Positions 24,898-32,641 of a stretch of 64,000 nucleotides of DNA are shown one piece after another. Numbering within the stretch: position 1 is the stretch's first letter; each line of letters starts with the position of its first letter. The position numbers were made by a program, and so were the translations under genes. The notes beneath the pieces were generated by a model. It was given only the letters and a program-made list of their open reading frames with translations. It did no database searches and had not been told where the DNA came from. Origin of the DNA: Myxococcus landrumus (GTDB taxonomy: Bacteria; Myxococcota; Myxococcia; Myxococcales; Myxococcaceae); contig NZ_CP071091.1 of NCBI RefSeq assembly GCF_017301635.1, positions 7,742,501 through 7,806,500 of the forward strand, given 5' to 3'.

Positions 24898-26793
24898 ATG
24901 CGGCTCGTGAAAGTCGGCATCGCCAGTGTGAACACCACCGTGGGAGCCTTCGTCCGCAACGCGGACCGGGCCCTGGTCCTGGCGAAGCGGATGGCCGAGG
25001 ACGGCGTCACGGTGGGCGTCTTCCAGGAGCAGCTGCTCGCGGGCTACCCGGCCGAGGACATGGTGCAGTGGCAGGGCTTCATCGACCGGCAGTGGCCGGA
25101 GCTGGAGCGCTTCGCGCAGGAGACGGCCGCGCTGCCCACCGTCTTCGTGCTGGGCGTGGGCGTGGCCCTTCAAGGCCAGCGCCTCAACTGCGCGGCGGTG
25201 GTGGCCGGTGGCCGCGTGCTGGGGCTCGTGCCGAAGGAGAAGCTGCCCACCTACAACGTCTTCTACGAGGCGCGCACGTTCGGCCGGGGTCAGCCCGGCA
25301 TGGCGGAGGTCCACCGGGGCGTGCCGCTGGGTGACTACCTCTTCCAGTTCGACTTCGGCGTGCTGGCGCCGGAGGTCTGCGAGGACATCTGGAGCGCGGA
25401 CGGCCCCATGCGCCGGCGCGCGTACTCGGGCGCGGAGCTGGTGGTGAACATCTCCGCCTCGCCCTTCCGGCTGGGTGTGGTGGACACGCGGCGGGAGCTC
25501 ATCGCCACGCGCGCGTCGGACCACCAGTGCACCATCGCCTACGCCAACGCGGTGGGCGCCAACGACGGACTCATCTTCGACGGCGGCGGCTATCTCAACC
25601 AGAACGGCCGCCACCTCCTGGAGGCACCGCGCTTCCAGGAAGGCTACGCGGCGGCGGTGGTGGACCTGGACCGCACGCTGCGCCTGCGCGGCGAGGCCAC
25701 CACGTGGCGCCTGGACCGCGAGGCGTGGGTGGCCTCGGAGGGCAAGGGCCCGTCGGTGCTGGACTGCGCCCAGGTGGTGCGCACGCGCCGCGACTCGCTC
25801 GCCTACCCCGTGCCCGCCCACCGCAGCTTCTTCCTGCCCGCGCCCTCCAAGCAGCGCTCCGCGCGCGAGGCGCTGTGCGAGGACATCCTGGACGCGCTCG
25901 CGCTGGGCGTGGGCGACTACTTCGAGAAGACGCGCGCCTTCAAGCTCCTGGGCATCGCGCTCTCCGGAGGCCGCGACTCGCTTCTGACGCTGCTCATCGC
26001 GCACCGGTATGCCCAGCGCGTGCGGCCGGAGAACCCGGGCTCGCTCATCCAGGCGTTCTACATGCCCAGCCGCTACTCCAGCGACTCCACGCGCGACGCG
26101 GCGGAGACGATTGCGCGCGAATTGGGCGTGTCCTTCCAGATTGTCTCCATCGACGAGGCCTTCGAGCGCGAGCGCGCCGTGGCCCAGCAGATGCTGGGCG
26201 GCGCGAGCGTCACGCCCATCACCGAGCAGAACATCCAGGCCCGCCTGCGCGCGCAGCGCATGTGGAACTGGAGCAACTCCTGCGGTGGCCTGTTCCTCCA
26301 GACGGGCAACATGAGCGAGAAGTCCGTGGGCTACACCACCATCGGCGGCGACCTGATGGGCGCGCTGGCCGTCATCGCCAACGTGCCCAAGACGGTGGTG
26401 GTGTACCTCTTGGACTATCTCCAGGAGGTGACGGGCTCCGAGGGCATCCGCAAGGTGCTGGCCAAGCCCGCGGGGCCGGAGCTGGCGCACAACCAGGTGG
26501 GCGAGGAGGAGCTGATGCCCTTCCCCATCCTCGACGCGTGCTTCTACCTGTATGCGGGCGAGAAGCTTACGCCCTCGGAGATGCTCAAGGCGCTCGTCTC
26601 CATGTTCCCGGAGGTGGAGGCCGGAAGGCTCGGCGGCTACGTGGACAAGTTCGTGCGCCTCTTCACCCAGTCCATCTACAAGTGGGTGCAGTCGCCCTTG
26701 TCGCTGCACATCGGCAACCTGGACCTGGACCGGGAGCGCGCGCTTCAGCTCCCCGTCGTCACCGGCTCCGAGTGGATGCGCGACAAAGCCTGA
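24898..26793 (+). CDS. nadE: Glutamine-dependent NAD+ synthetase
   Basis: 631-residue cytoplasmic enzyme that converts deamido-NAD+ to NAD+ using glutamine and ATP. The N-terminal nitrilase-fold glutaminase carries the triad Glu44 (FQEQ), Lys114 (PKEKLP) and Cys160 (PEVCEDIW). The C-terminal synthetase domain has the PP-loop SGGRDS (~359) and the conserved GNMSEKSVGYTT. The length fits the long form; note Arg in the PP-loop where SGGxDS varies. ATG 24898 is preceded by GGGGAG; the upstream ATG 24862 is weaker. Neighbours do not indicate an NAD operon. Confidence 0.95.
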   Translation: MRLVKVGIASVNTTVGAFVRNADRALVLAKRMAEDGVTVGVFQEQLLAGYPAEDMVQWQGFIDRQWPELERFAQETAALPTVFVLGVGVALQGQRLNCAAVVAGGRVLGLVPKEKLPTYNVFYEARTFGRGQPGMAEVHRGVPLGDYLFQFDFGVLAPEVCEDIWSADGPMRRRAYSGAELVVNISASPFRLGVVDTRRELIATRASDHQCTIAYANAVGANDGLIFDGGGYLNQNGRHLLEAPRFQEGYAAAVVDLDRTLRLRGEATTWRLDREAWVASEGKGPSVLDCAQVVRTRRDSLAYPVPAHRSFFLPAPSKQRSAREALCEDILDALALGVGDYFEKTRAFKLLGIALSGGRDSLLTLLIAHRYAQRVRPENPGSLIQAFYMPSRYSSDSTRDAAETIARELGVSFQIVSIDEAFERERAVAQQMLGGASVTPITEQNIQARLRAQRMWNWSNSCGGLFLQTGNMSEKSVGYTTIGGDLMGALAVIANVPKTVVVYLLDYLQEVTGSEGIRKVLAKPAGPELAHNQVGEEELMPFPILDACFYLYAGEKLTPSEMLKALVSMFPEVEAGRLGGYVDKFVRLFTQSIYKWVQSPLSLHIGNLDLDRERALQLPVVTGSEWMRDKA

Positions 26794-26832
26794 CGTCCCC
26801 TCACGCAAGTCTTGTAGTCCAGACACCACGCC

Positions 26833-26857
26833 TGGCCGTCTGCTGAGTGGACGGCCA
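26833..26857 (+). terminator. Hairpin after nadE
   Basis: 8-bp perfect stem TGGCCGTC/GACGGCCA with a 9-nt loop, 40 bp past the nadE stop, no U-tract. Possible weak terminator or leader structure of the next gene. Confidence 0.35.
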
Positions 26858-26896
26858 CGCGAGGTGGAGCAGCCTCGTGGTGCGTCTTGCCGGATG

Positions 26897-26910
26897 TGTT
26901 TTCGCAAACA
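26897..26910. promoter_or_regulatory. Palindrome upstream of outer-membrane protein gene
   Basis: Perfect inverted repeat TGTTT-TCGC-AAACA, 35 bp before the start codon of the barrel protein. Size and position suit a small dimeric regulator, though it may be chance. Confidence 0.4.
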
Positions 26911-26945
26911 ACCTTCATGTCAGCCACTCGACGATGGAGGGTCGA

Positions 26946-28046
26946 ATGAAAGTGAAGATACTGGCGGGCGCTATTGGGGCGTTGATGTACGGGACCTCGG
27001 CCGTGGCGGCGGATGACGACTGCCCGACGCCCCGGGCGAGCCTGACGGAGCAGGGCCATGGCGTGCTGTTGGCGCAGGCCCAGGACGACCCTTCGCAGGG
27101 AGTCGACTCCATTCAGCAGGAGGACCTCATCATCGAGACCGAGCCCGTTCCGGACTCCTCGGACTCGAGCAACCAGCAGTCTGGAACCGGAGGCAGCGGC
27201 ATCTCCGATGACAGCTCCAGCCAGGGCGTGACGCCCAAGGGCCAGCTGTTCATGAACGTGCCGCTGAAATGCGAGCCGACGGACCAGTCCGGCACGGGTG
27301 GCAGCGGCACCAGCGACATGGGCTCGCAGTCACAGTCCCTGTCGCCTGCGTCTCCGCAGCCCAGGCCAGAGGCCACGCCTCCGGTGCAGTCGCAGCCTGA
27401 GTCCTATCCCGCCCCGTCACACGACGCGGTGGGTGGCAGCGGCCTCAGCGCGCCGACCGCGGACTACCGCCCCACGACGGATGACATGGAGCCCGTGGAG
27501 GTGGAGAAGAAGGAGAAGAACAAAATCGCGGGCGTGAGTGTGTCCGTGGGCGGTGGTGTGGAGGGTTACACCGGCGCGCTGGCACCTCAGTTGGAGCCCG
27601 GCCCGACGGCGGGTGTGACGGCGGGCTTCAAGCCCCTCAAGCAGGTGGGGGTGGAGGTGGGGTACTCCGGCGCGCTCAACAACATCGACAGCAAGCGCGG
27701 CCCGGTGGGCGGTGACAGCCCGGACCTCATCCGCAACGGTGGTACGGCGGTGCTGACGGTGGGGGTGACGCCGTCCGCGTGGCAGCCGTATCTGCTGGGC
27801 GGCATCGGCCTGAGCCACCTCAACTTCCGCCACGGGGAGTCGCTGGGCTACAAGGATGACACCATCGGCACGGTGCCCGCGGGTCTGGGGTTGCGCGGCC
27901 ACGTGGGTCACTTCCTGGTGGACGCGCGCGCCAACTACAACTTCATGTTCGACAAGGACTTCGCCCCGGGTCTGGAGCCGGGCGCGCAGGACCTGTCGGG
28001 CGGCGGCAGCTACCAGGGCACCATCAGCGTGGGTGGTACGTTCTGA
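26946..28046 (+). CDS. Predicted outer-membrane beta-barrel with Ser/Gly/Pro linker
   Basis: 366 residues. The signal peptide (~1-22, ending SAVAA) is followed by a polar, low-complexity region (~25-190) containing two copies of QSGTGGSG plus Asp/Ser runs and Pro/Gln stretches. The C-terminal ~180 residues alternate polar and hydrophobic residues, are Gly-rich and end in phenylalanine (SVGGTF), as outer-membrane barrels do. It resembles OmpA-barrel or porin-like proteins of about eight strands. ATG 26946 is chosen because GGAGGG lies five bases upstream and the signal peptide starts there. Flanked by a palindrome upstream and a terminator downstream; probably monocistronic. Confidence 0.75.
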   Translation: MKVKILAGAIGALMYGTSAVAADDDCPTPRASLTEQGHGVLLAQAQDDPSQGVDSIQQEDLIIETEPVPDSSDSSNQQSGTGGSGISDDSSSQGVTPKGQLFMNVPLKCEPTDQSGTGGSGTSDMGSQSQSLSPASPQPRPEATPPVQSQPESYPAPSHDAVGGSGLSAPTADYRPTTDDMEPVEVEKKEKNKIAGVSVSVGGGVEGYTGALAPQLEPGPTAGVTAGFKPLKQVGVEVGYSGALNNIDSKRGPVGGDSPDLIRNGGTAVLTVGVTPSAWQPYLLGGIGLSHLNFRHGESLGYKDDTIGTVPAGLGLRGHVGHFLVDARANYNFMFDKDFAPGLEPGAQDLSGGGSYQGTISVGGTF

Positions 28047-28081
28047 CGCCCGGCCTGTGATGCCTTCAAGGCGGGCTTGAA

Positions 28082-28129
28082 ACAGTGGCGCGGTGCCCGG
28101 AAGCGAACGGGCCCGCGCCGCTGTGTTTT
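28082..28129 (+). terminator. Rho-independent terminator after barrel gene
   Basis: Long stem ACAGTGGCGCGGTGCCCG / CGGGCCCGCGCCGCTGT with one wobble and one bulge, an 8-nt loop and a TTTT tail. Confidence 0.8.
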
Positions 28130-28193
28130 CCTGTGCGGCGCGACAGACACCGGCGGGTTAAGGTGGTGCCTTCCGTTGCGATTGGGAGAGTGA

Positions 28194-28517
28194 ATGAGCC
28201 TGAAGATTGAAGACTCGAAGGAAGGGACCGGCGACGTGGCCAAGGCCGGGCAGACGGTCTCCGTGCACTACGTGGGCACCCTGACGGACGGCAAGAAGTT
28301 CGACAGCAGCCGAGACCGGGGCCAGCCCTTCTCGTTCAAGCTGGGTGCGGGTCAGGTCATCCAGGGCTGGGACCAGGGCGTCGCCGGCATGAAGGTGGGC
28401 GGCGTGCGCAAGCTCACGATTCCTCCGGAGCTGGGGTACGGCGCGCGCGGCGCGGGGGGCGTGATTCCGCCCAACGCCACGCTGGTGTTCGAGGTCGAGC
28501 TCCTGGGCGTCCGCTGA
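28194..28517 (+). CDS. FKBP-type peptidyl-prolyl isomerase
   Basis: 107 residues, a single minimal FKBP domain like FKBP12. Active-site features are present: VHYVGTLTDGKKFDSS, the LGAGQVIQGWDQG loop, GYGARG and the C-terminal strand LVFEVELL. No signal peptide, so cytoplasmic; it catalyses proline cis-trans isomerisation during folding. The ATG follows GGGAGAGTGA. A thioredoxin gene follows 39 bp later, suggesting a small folding/redox unit. Confidence 0.95.
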   Translation: MSLKIEDSKEGTGDVAKAGQTVSVHYVGTLTDGKKFDSSRDRGQPFSFKLGAGQVIQGWDQGVAGMKVGGVRKLTIPPELGYGARGAGGVIPPNATLVFEVELLGVR

Positions 28518-28556
28518 AGTCACACTCCGCTCGAGCGGGGAGAAACGAGGGCTGTC

Positions 28557-28937
28557 ATGGCGACGGTGGAAATCACCAAGGACAACTTCAAGGAGACGGT
28601 CGGCAAGGACGGCATCGTCATCCTGGACTGGTGGGCGGCGTGGTGTGGGCCGTGTCGGGCGTTCGCGCCCACTTTCGAGGCGGCATCGAGCAAGCACCCG
28701 GACGTCGTGTTCGGGAAGATTGATACCGATGCGCAGCCGGACTTGTCCGGGGCGTTCGAGATTCGCTCCATCCCCACGCTGATGGTGTTCCGGGATGGCA
28801 TCCTGCTCTTCTCGCAACCCGGGGCGCTGCCCGCCTCGGCGTTGGAGGAGCTGCTGAAGCAGGTTCGCGCCGTCGACATGGTGCAGGTGAAGAAGGAAGT
28901 CGAGGAGCGCCGGAGCAAGGAAGCCCCCAAGGCTTGA
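28557..28937 (+). CDS. Thioredoxin
   Basis: 126-residue cytoplasmic disulfide reductase with the active site WCGPC (Cys30, Cys33) and the conserved cis-Pro region SIPTLMVF. It is about 18 residues longer than classical thioredoxin owing to a charged C-terminal extension (VKKEVEERRSKEAPKA). Directly downstream of the FKBP gene and followed by a hairpin shared with the convergent gene. Confidence 0.93.
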   Translation: MATVEITKDNFKETVGKDGIVILDWWAAWCGPCRAFAPTFEAASSKHPDVVFGKIDTDAQPDLSGAFEIRSIPTLMVFRDGILLFSQPGALPASALEELLKQVRAVDMVQVKKEVEERRSKEAPKA

Positions 28938-28977
28938 GCGGGGAGCGGGTGGCGGCGGAAGGCCGCCCGTGTGCCCT

Positions 28978-29005
28978 GGCCGGAAGCGGTGGAGTGCTTC
29001 CGGCC
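28978..29005. terminator. GC-rich hairpin between convergent genes
   Basis: Perfect 10-bp stem GGCCGGAAGC/GCTTCCGGCC with an 8-nt loop in the 80-bp gap between the thioredoxin and DUF2378 stops. Usable on both strands; no U-tract. Confidence 0.6.
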
Positions 29006-29017
29006 GTGGGTGACTTG

Positions 29018-29611
29018 CTACCAGGTGACGAGCAGCGAGAAGTCCTTGTAGGGCGGCTCGCCTGACTCCAGCCTCACGTGGAAGCGCTGCTCCGGGTTCT
29101 TCTGGAGCAGGCCCCCTCGGACCAGGCCCGTGCACCAGGCGGGGCCGAAGAACTCGTCCTTGAAGCGCAATCGCGCGGAGCTGTCGGAGAGGCGCTCGTA
29201 GTCACGTTCGCCAAAGGTGCTCGTGGCCTCCGCGAGCCCGGAGCCCAGGAAGAGGCCGCGGTGCGGGTCCTCTCCGGCGATGGCCATCACCATGGCCCCC
29301 ACGGGCGCGGAGAAGACAGGGCCCGCGGCGGTGAAGGAGAGCTGCTCGACGGCGGTCGCGTAGTCATGTCCGAGGAGCTGATTCAGGGTGTTGGCGCCTT
29401 CGTGAAGCAGCTCCAGGTATTCGCGGGCGGAGCGGTGCGTGGGGGCACCTCGCGGTGGGGCATCCGGGAGGATGAACCCCGCGGCGTGCTTCAGTGCCTG
29501 GCACATGTGCTGGGCGATGCTCTCGCGCAGGCTCCTCACGAACAAGTCGAGGACCATGTGCTCGGGGCGACACAGGGCCATGCGGGCTTGCAGGTGCGCG
29601 GGAGAGTCCAT
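29018..29611 (-). CDS. DUF2378 (TIGR02265) myxobacterial protein
   Basis: 197 residues with the pattern of the myxobacterium-restricted DUF2378 family: an N-terminal motif with a short hydrophobic stretch (HMVLDLFVRSL), a central G..A....R.GR-like core replaced here by LLGHDYATAVEQLSFTA, then FGERDYERL...RLRFKDEFFGPAW and a final beta segment. The family has many paralogues per genome and no established function. ATG 29611 is supported by AGGAAAG five bases upstream; the open frame further upstream is not coding. It lies 122 bp downstream of the AGMO-like gene on the same strand. Confidence 0.75.
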   Translation of the reverse strand: MDSPAHLQARMALCRPEHMVLDLFVRSLRESIAQHMCQALKHAAGFILPDAPPRGAPTHRSAREYLELLHEGANTLNQLLGHDYATAVEQLSFTAAGPVFSAPVGAMVMAIAGEDPHRGLFLGSGLAEATSTFGERDYERLSDSSARLRFKDEFFGPAWCTGLVRGGLLQKNPEQRFHVRLESGEPPYKDFSLLVTW

Positions 29612-29733
29612 GAGGACTTTCCTAGCGGCGGCGGGTGAGCCAAGTCTAGCCAGCGGCGTCGCCCGCGAGTCGGTCCTTTCTTTGGCGACCGTGCAAACCT
29701 CTCCGCCATCGAGGTGGGCCGGGCCGAGGATGT

Positions 29734-30978
29734 TCAGCGCGAGGCGCGTGGCTCGGGCGCGGAAGTGCGATGGCTCATGCGCGCCACGCTCAACCACACC
29801 AGTGTCACCGCGAGCCACGCGGCGGTGAGTGTTCTCCAGGTGAGGGGCGCGCCGGCTTGCGTGAGCCACAACAGCACAGAGCCACCGGACGTGAGGACAC
29901 GGGCCATCTCCAGCGGCAGACCCCAGCGTTTGGACTCCATCATTCCGCCCCACGCGGTGGCCATGGCCCAGAAGAGGATGCTGAGCGTCAGCTTCTGCCA
30001 TCCCGCCAACGGCGACGCGTGATGGCTGACCAACAGCATGAACGGCATGGACGTCACCATCTGGAAGATGAGGTAGCCGCGGATGTTGGGCAGCTCCGTC
30101 GACTGGAACTTCGCGTCCTCGCCGGGTGTCCACTTGAGCTCATCGCGCGGCGGCAAATCCGAGGGCCGCCAGCCGGTGGGCATGAGCCACAAGCGCAACC
30201 GGTCCCAGGTGGAGCGCGTCTTCACCGCGTCGCTGACCAGCTTCCCCCAGTACTGGAAGTTGATGAAGGTGGGGTCCCAGGTGTTCGGCGGCGTGGTGAC
30301 GCCGTAGGAGCACTCCTCGGTCTCCTCGGCGTAGGTGCCGAACATGCGGTCCCAGATGATGAGCGAGCCCGCGTAGTTCTTGTCGATGTAGCGCTCGTTG
30401 CGCGCGTGGTGGACGCGGTGGTGGGAGGGCGTGTTGAGCCAGGACTCAATCCACCGCGGCATCTTGGGGATGACGCGCGTGTGGGGGATGAACTGGAGGA
30501 CCAGGTGGAAGGCCACCATGGTGAGCACGGCCTCCGGCGAGAAGCCGACGATGACGAGCGGCCAGTAGAAGAGGAACGAGAAGAGTCGCTGGGTGACGCT
30601 GGCGCGCAGGGCCACCGCGTAGTTGAGCTCCTCGGTGGAGTGGTGCGGTGAGTGCGCGGCCCAGCCGATGTTCGTGCGGTGCCCGAAGCGGTGGAACCAG
30701 TAGAAGAGGAAGTCGACGCCCAGGAACAAGCCCAGGAGCGCCCACGGAGACGTGCTGTCGAACTTCCAGAAGGCGAACTGTCCCAGCTGCGCGAAGAGGG
30801 GCAGCACCATCAGGGCGACGGCGACGTTGACGCACTGGTTGATGACGGCCGTGCCCACGCTCGCGATGGAGTCCTGGAAGCTGTAGTAGCCGTTGCGCTT
30901 CGCCACGCAGTAGATGAACTCACCCATCGCCAGCGCGATGACGAAGGGCGTGGCGATGGCGTAGACGTTGATGGACAT
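29734..30978 (-). CDS. Alkylglycerol-monooxygenase-like fatty acid hydroxylase
   Basis: 414-residue integral membrane di-iron enzyme of the sterol desaturase/fatty acid hydroxylase superfamily. The histidine clusters are HRFGH (96-100), HSPHH (109-113) and HRVHH (187-191). Around them, FYWFHR, WAAHSPHHSTEELNY, ALRASV, NYAGSLIIWDRMFGTY and a YGVTTPPNTWDP stretch resemble alkylglycerol monooxygenase (AGMO/TMEM195), which cleaves ether lipids, more than plain sterol desaturases. Extra C-terminal helices (~310-400) also fit AGMO. Myxobacteria make ether lipids, so a role in their turnover is plausible (inference). It is divergent from a Crp-type regulator with a palindrome in the 65-bp gap. Confidence 0.85.
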   Translation of the reverse strand: MSINVYAIATPFVIALAMGEFIYCVAKRNGYYSFQDSIASVGTAVINQCVNVAVALMVLPLFAQLGQFAFWKFDSTSPWALLGLFLGVDFLFYWFHRFGHRTNIGWAAHSPHHSTEELNYAVALRASVTQRLFSFLFYWPLVIVGFSPEAVLTMVAFHLVLQFIPHTRVIPKMPRWIESWLNTPSHHRVHHARNERYIDKNYAGSLIIWDRMFGTYAEETEECSYGVTTPPNTWDPTFINFQYWGKLVSDAVKTRSTWDRLRLWLMPTGWRPSDLPPRDELKWTPGEDAKFQSTELPNIRGYLIFQMVTSMPFMLLVSHHASPLAGWQKLTLSILFWAMATAWGGMMESKRWGLPLEMARVLTSGGSVLLWLTQAGAPLTWRTLTAAWLAVTLVWLSVARMSHRTSAPEPRASR

Positions 30979-31013
30979 GCCGGCAACGTACGCCGCGTGT
31001 TTCGAGCGCTGCC

Positions 31014-31027
31014 TTAACCTGGGTTAA
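31014..31027. promoter_or_regulatory. Palindromic operator for the Crp-type regulator
   Basis: Perfect 14-bp inverted repeat TTAACC-TG-GGTTAA in the divergent gap, 16 bp before the regulator start. GGTTAACC (31022-31029) forms a second overlapping palindrome. Likely site of the adjacent Crp/Fnr protein. Confidence 0.6.
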
Positions 31028-31043
31028 CCTCCCGGGTCACCCC

Positions 31044-31643
31044 GTGAGATACCCGAAGCTCTACGAGAAGATGTCTCCGCTCGGTCCCATCCCCGAACAG
31101 GAGTGGGAGCGCGCGGAGGCGCTGGGACGGGAGCAGGGGGTGGAGCGCAAGGGGCTCTTCCTGCGTCCGGGCGAGAAGGTGGACCGCTTCGGGCTGGTGC
31201 TCCAGGGCGTGTTCCGGCTGGTGCGGGTGTCGGCGCGTGGCGCGGAGATGGTGAAGGCGTTCCGCTCCGAAGGCGACCTCGTGGGCGCCTACGCGGAGAT
31301 GCTCATGCGGGTGCCGTCGATGACCACCATCGAGGCGCTGGAGCCCTCGCGTCTCCTGGTGTTCCGCGAGCAGGACATCCAGGCGCTGGAGGCGGGCCAC
31401 GTCTGCTGGGTGAGGGTGCTCCGCCGCGTCGCCGAGCGGCACTTCCTCATGAAGGAGCGCCGCGAGCAGGAGTTCCTGGAGTTCTCCGCCGAGGAGCGGC
31501 TGGACATGTTCTGGGCGGAGCACCCCCACTTGAAGGGGCGCGTGCCGCAGCGAGACGTGGCTGCGTACCTGGGCATCACCGAGGTGGCCCTGAGCCGCAT
31601 CATGTCTCGCCGCCGCAAGCGCGCGGAGTCCGAGGAGGACTAG
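31044..31643 (+). CDS. Crp/Fnr-family transcriptional regulator
   Basis: 199 residues: an N-terminal cyclic-nucleotide-binding-type beta domain (~15-125; FLRPGEKVDRFGLVLQG, AEMVKAFRSEGDLVG) and a C-terminal winged helix (~150-195; RVPQRDVAAYLGITEVALSRI). No Fnr iron-sulfur cysteine cluster is visible. The effector is unknown. GTG 31044 gives the compact N-terminus MRYPKLYEKM; no strong ribosome site. It is divergent from the AGMO-like gene, its probable target. Its last 4 bp overlap the stop of the convergent lipoprotein gene. Confidence 0.88.
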   Translation: MRYPKLYEKMSPLGPIPEQEWERAEALGREQGVERKGLFLRPGEKVDRFGLVLQGVFRLVRVSARGAEMVKAFRSEGDLVGAYAEMLMRVPSMTTIEALEPSRLLVFREQDIQALEAGHVCWVRVLRRVAERHFLMKERREQEFLEFSAEERLDMFWAEHPHLKGRVPQRDVAAYLGITEVALSRIMSRRRKRAESEED

Positions 31644-32557
31644 CTCCGCTCGAAGACGAAGGTGGACGTGTCTCGCGCGGTGGGCCCGTGGGTGAGGCGC
31701 AGGAAGCGGTCCCCCGCGGGCGCGGTGAACTTGAGGGTGTGGGTAATCACAGGCGCGCAGACCTCGGGCGCGGGGGCGAGCGTGGTGGGGATGACCGTCT
31801 CGGCTTCCGTCACGTCATGCACCGCCACGGTGAGCGCCTGGTCCAGGTACATCACGATGGGCTCCTCGCGCTCCGCGGACACGACCTCCGTGTAGCCGAG
31901 GAAGGAAGCCCCGCTCGCGGGGAGCGTCAGCGTGTAGACCTTGTGGGAGGTGTCAGCCGAGGGATACGCGGCGGTGGGTGAGGCGCCCGCGGTGAGCGGG
32001 ATGGGGACATCCAGGAGCGCGTGGGCGCAGGCGTGCTCCAGACTCCGGTCTCGCTTGCCGGTGGTGAAGTCGAGGCGGCCGTCCTTCAATCCCTCATGCG
32101 CCGCGTCCAACGCATTGCCCGAGACATCTCGCAGCGCCGTGAGGTCCAGCGCGTAGGGTCTGTCTTCCTCGAGCGGCGGGAGGTCTGCCTGGGGGCGAGG
32201 GATGGTGATGGACAGGCTCTTACCGTCCTCGGACCAGGTCCCAATCAGCGCACGCGTCGCGGTGGTGGGGGAGCCGAGGTCGATGAGTGACACCTGGGCT
32301 TGCTGGCGGTCCATGGGCTCGCTGAACGAGACGGTGACGACGCGTTGCAGGCCGGTGGTCTTCGCATCCAGCTTGAAGCGTTGGACGGGCAGGACGTCGG
32401 TGGCTCCTTCGGCGGGGCTGGACGCGGTGACGTGAGGCTTTGTGACGTCGCTGGGGGCTGGCGTGGGGGAGGACGGGTCATCGGACCCGCAGCCCGTCAT
32501 GACGAGCAGGGCGCAGGTGGAGAGCAGGGCGGCGGTGCGAGAGGAACGCGGGGACAT
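31640..32557 (-). CDS. Lipoprotein A: Ig-like domain plus HACxHA module
   Basis: 305-residue predicted lipoprotein; the signal peptide ends in MTGC (Cys23). A Ser/Pro linker leads to a bacterial Ig-like (SbsA/Big_5-type) domain (~40-167; SSPAEGATDV, TVSFSEPMD, the final RLDFTTG). Then comes a module starting HACAHA (175-180), with SHKVYTLTLP 33 residues later and a second Cys in PEVC (~268). The same module is in the next two minus-strand genes. Function unknown; probably displayed at the cell surface. It lies 84 bp downstream of lipoprotein B across a strong hairpin, so co-transcription may be attenuated. Confidence 0.85.
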   Translation of the reverse strand: MSPRSSRTAALLSTCALLVMTGCGSDDPSSPTPAPSDVTKPHVTASSPAEGATDVLPVQRFKLDAKTTGLQRVVTVSFSEPMDRQQAQVSLIDLGSPTTATRALIGTWSEDGKSLSITIPRPQADLPPLEEDRPYALDLTALRDVSGNALDAAHEGLKDGRLDFTTGKRDRSLEHACAHALLDVPIPLTAGASPTAAYPSADTSHKVYTLTLPASGASFLGYTEVVSAEREEPIVMYLDQALTVAVHDVTEAETVIPTTLAPAPEVCAPVITHTLKFTAPAGDRFLRLTHGPTARDTSTFVFERS

Positions 32558-32588
32558 GGTGCGACTCGAAGGACAGAGAGGGGGGAGC

Positions 32589-32617
32589 GGGGCGCCCTCG
32601 AACGAGGAGGGCGCCCC
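32589..32617 (-). terminator. Strong stem-loop between lipoproteins B and A
   Basis: Perfect 11-bp stem GGGGCGCCCTC/GAGGGCGCCCC with a 7-nt loop, 25 bp past the stop of lipoprotein B. It lacks a U-tract, so it may stabilise the B mRNA end or attenuate read-through into A. Confidence 0.55.
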
Positions 32618-32641
32618 GGGGATGCGCCGTCGTGAAGCGAC

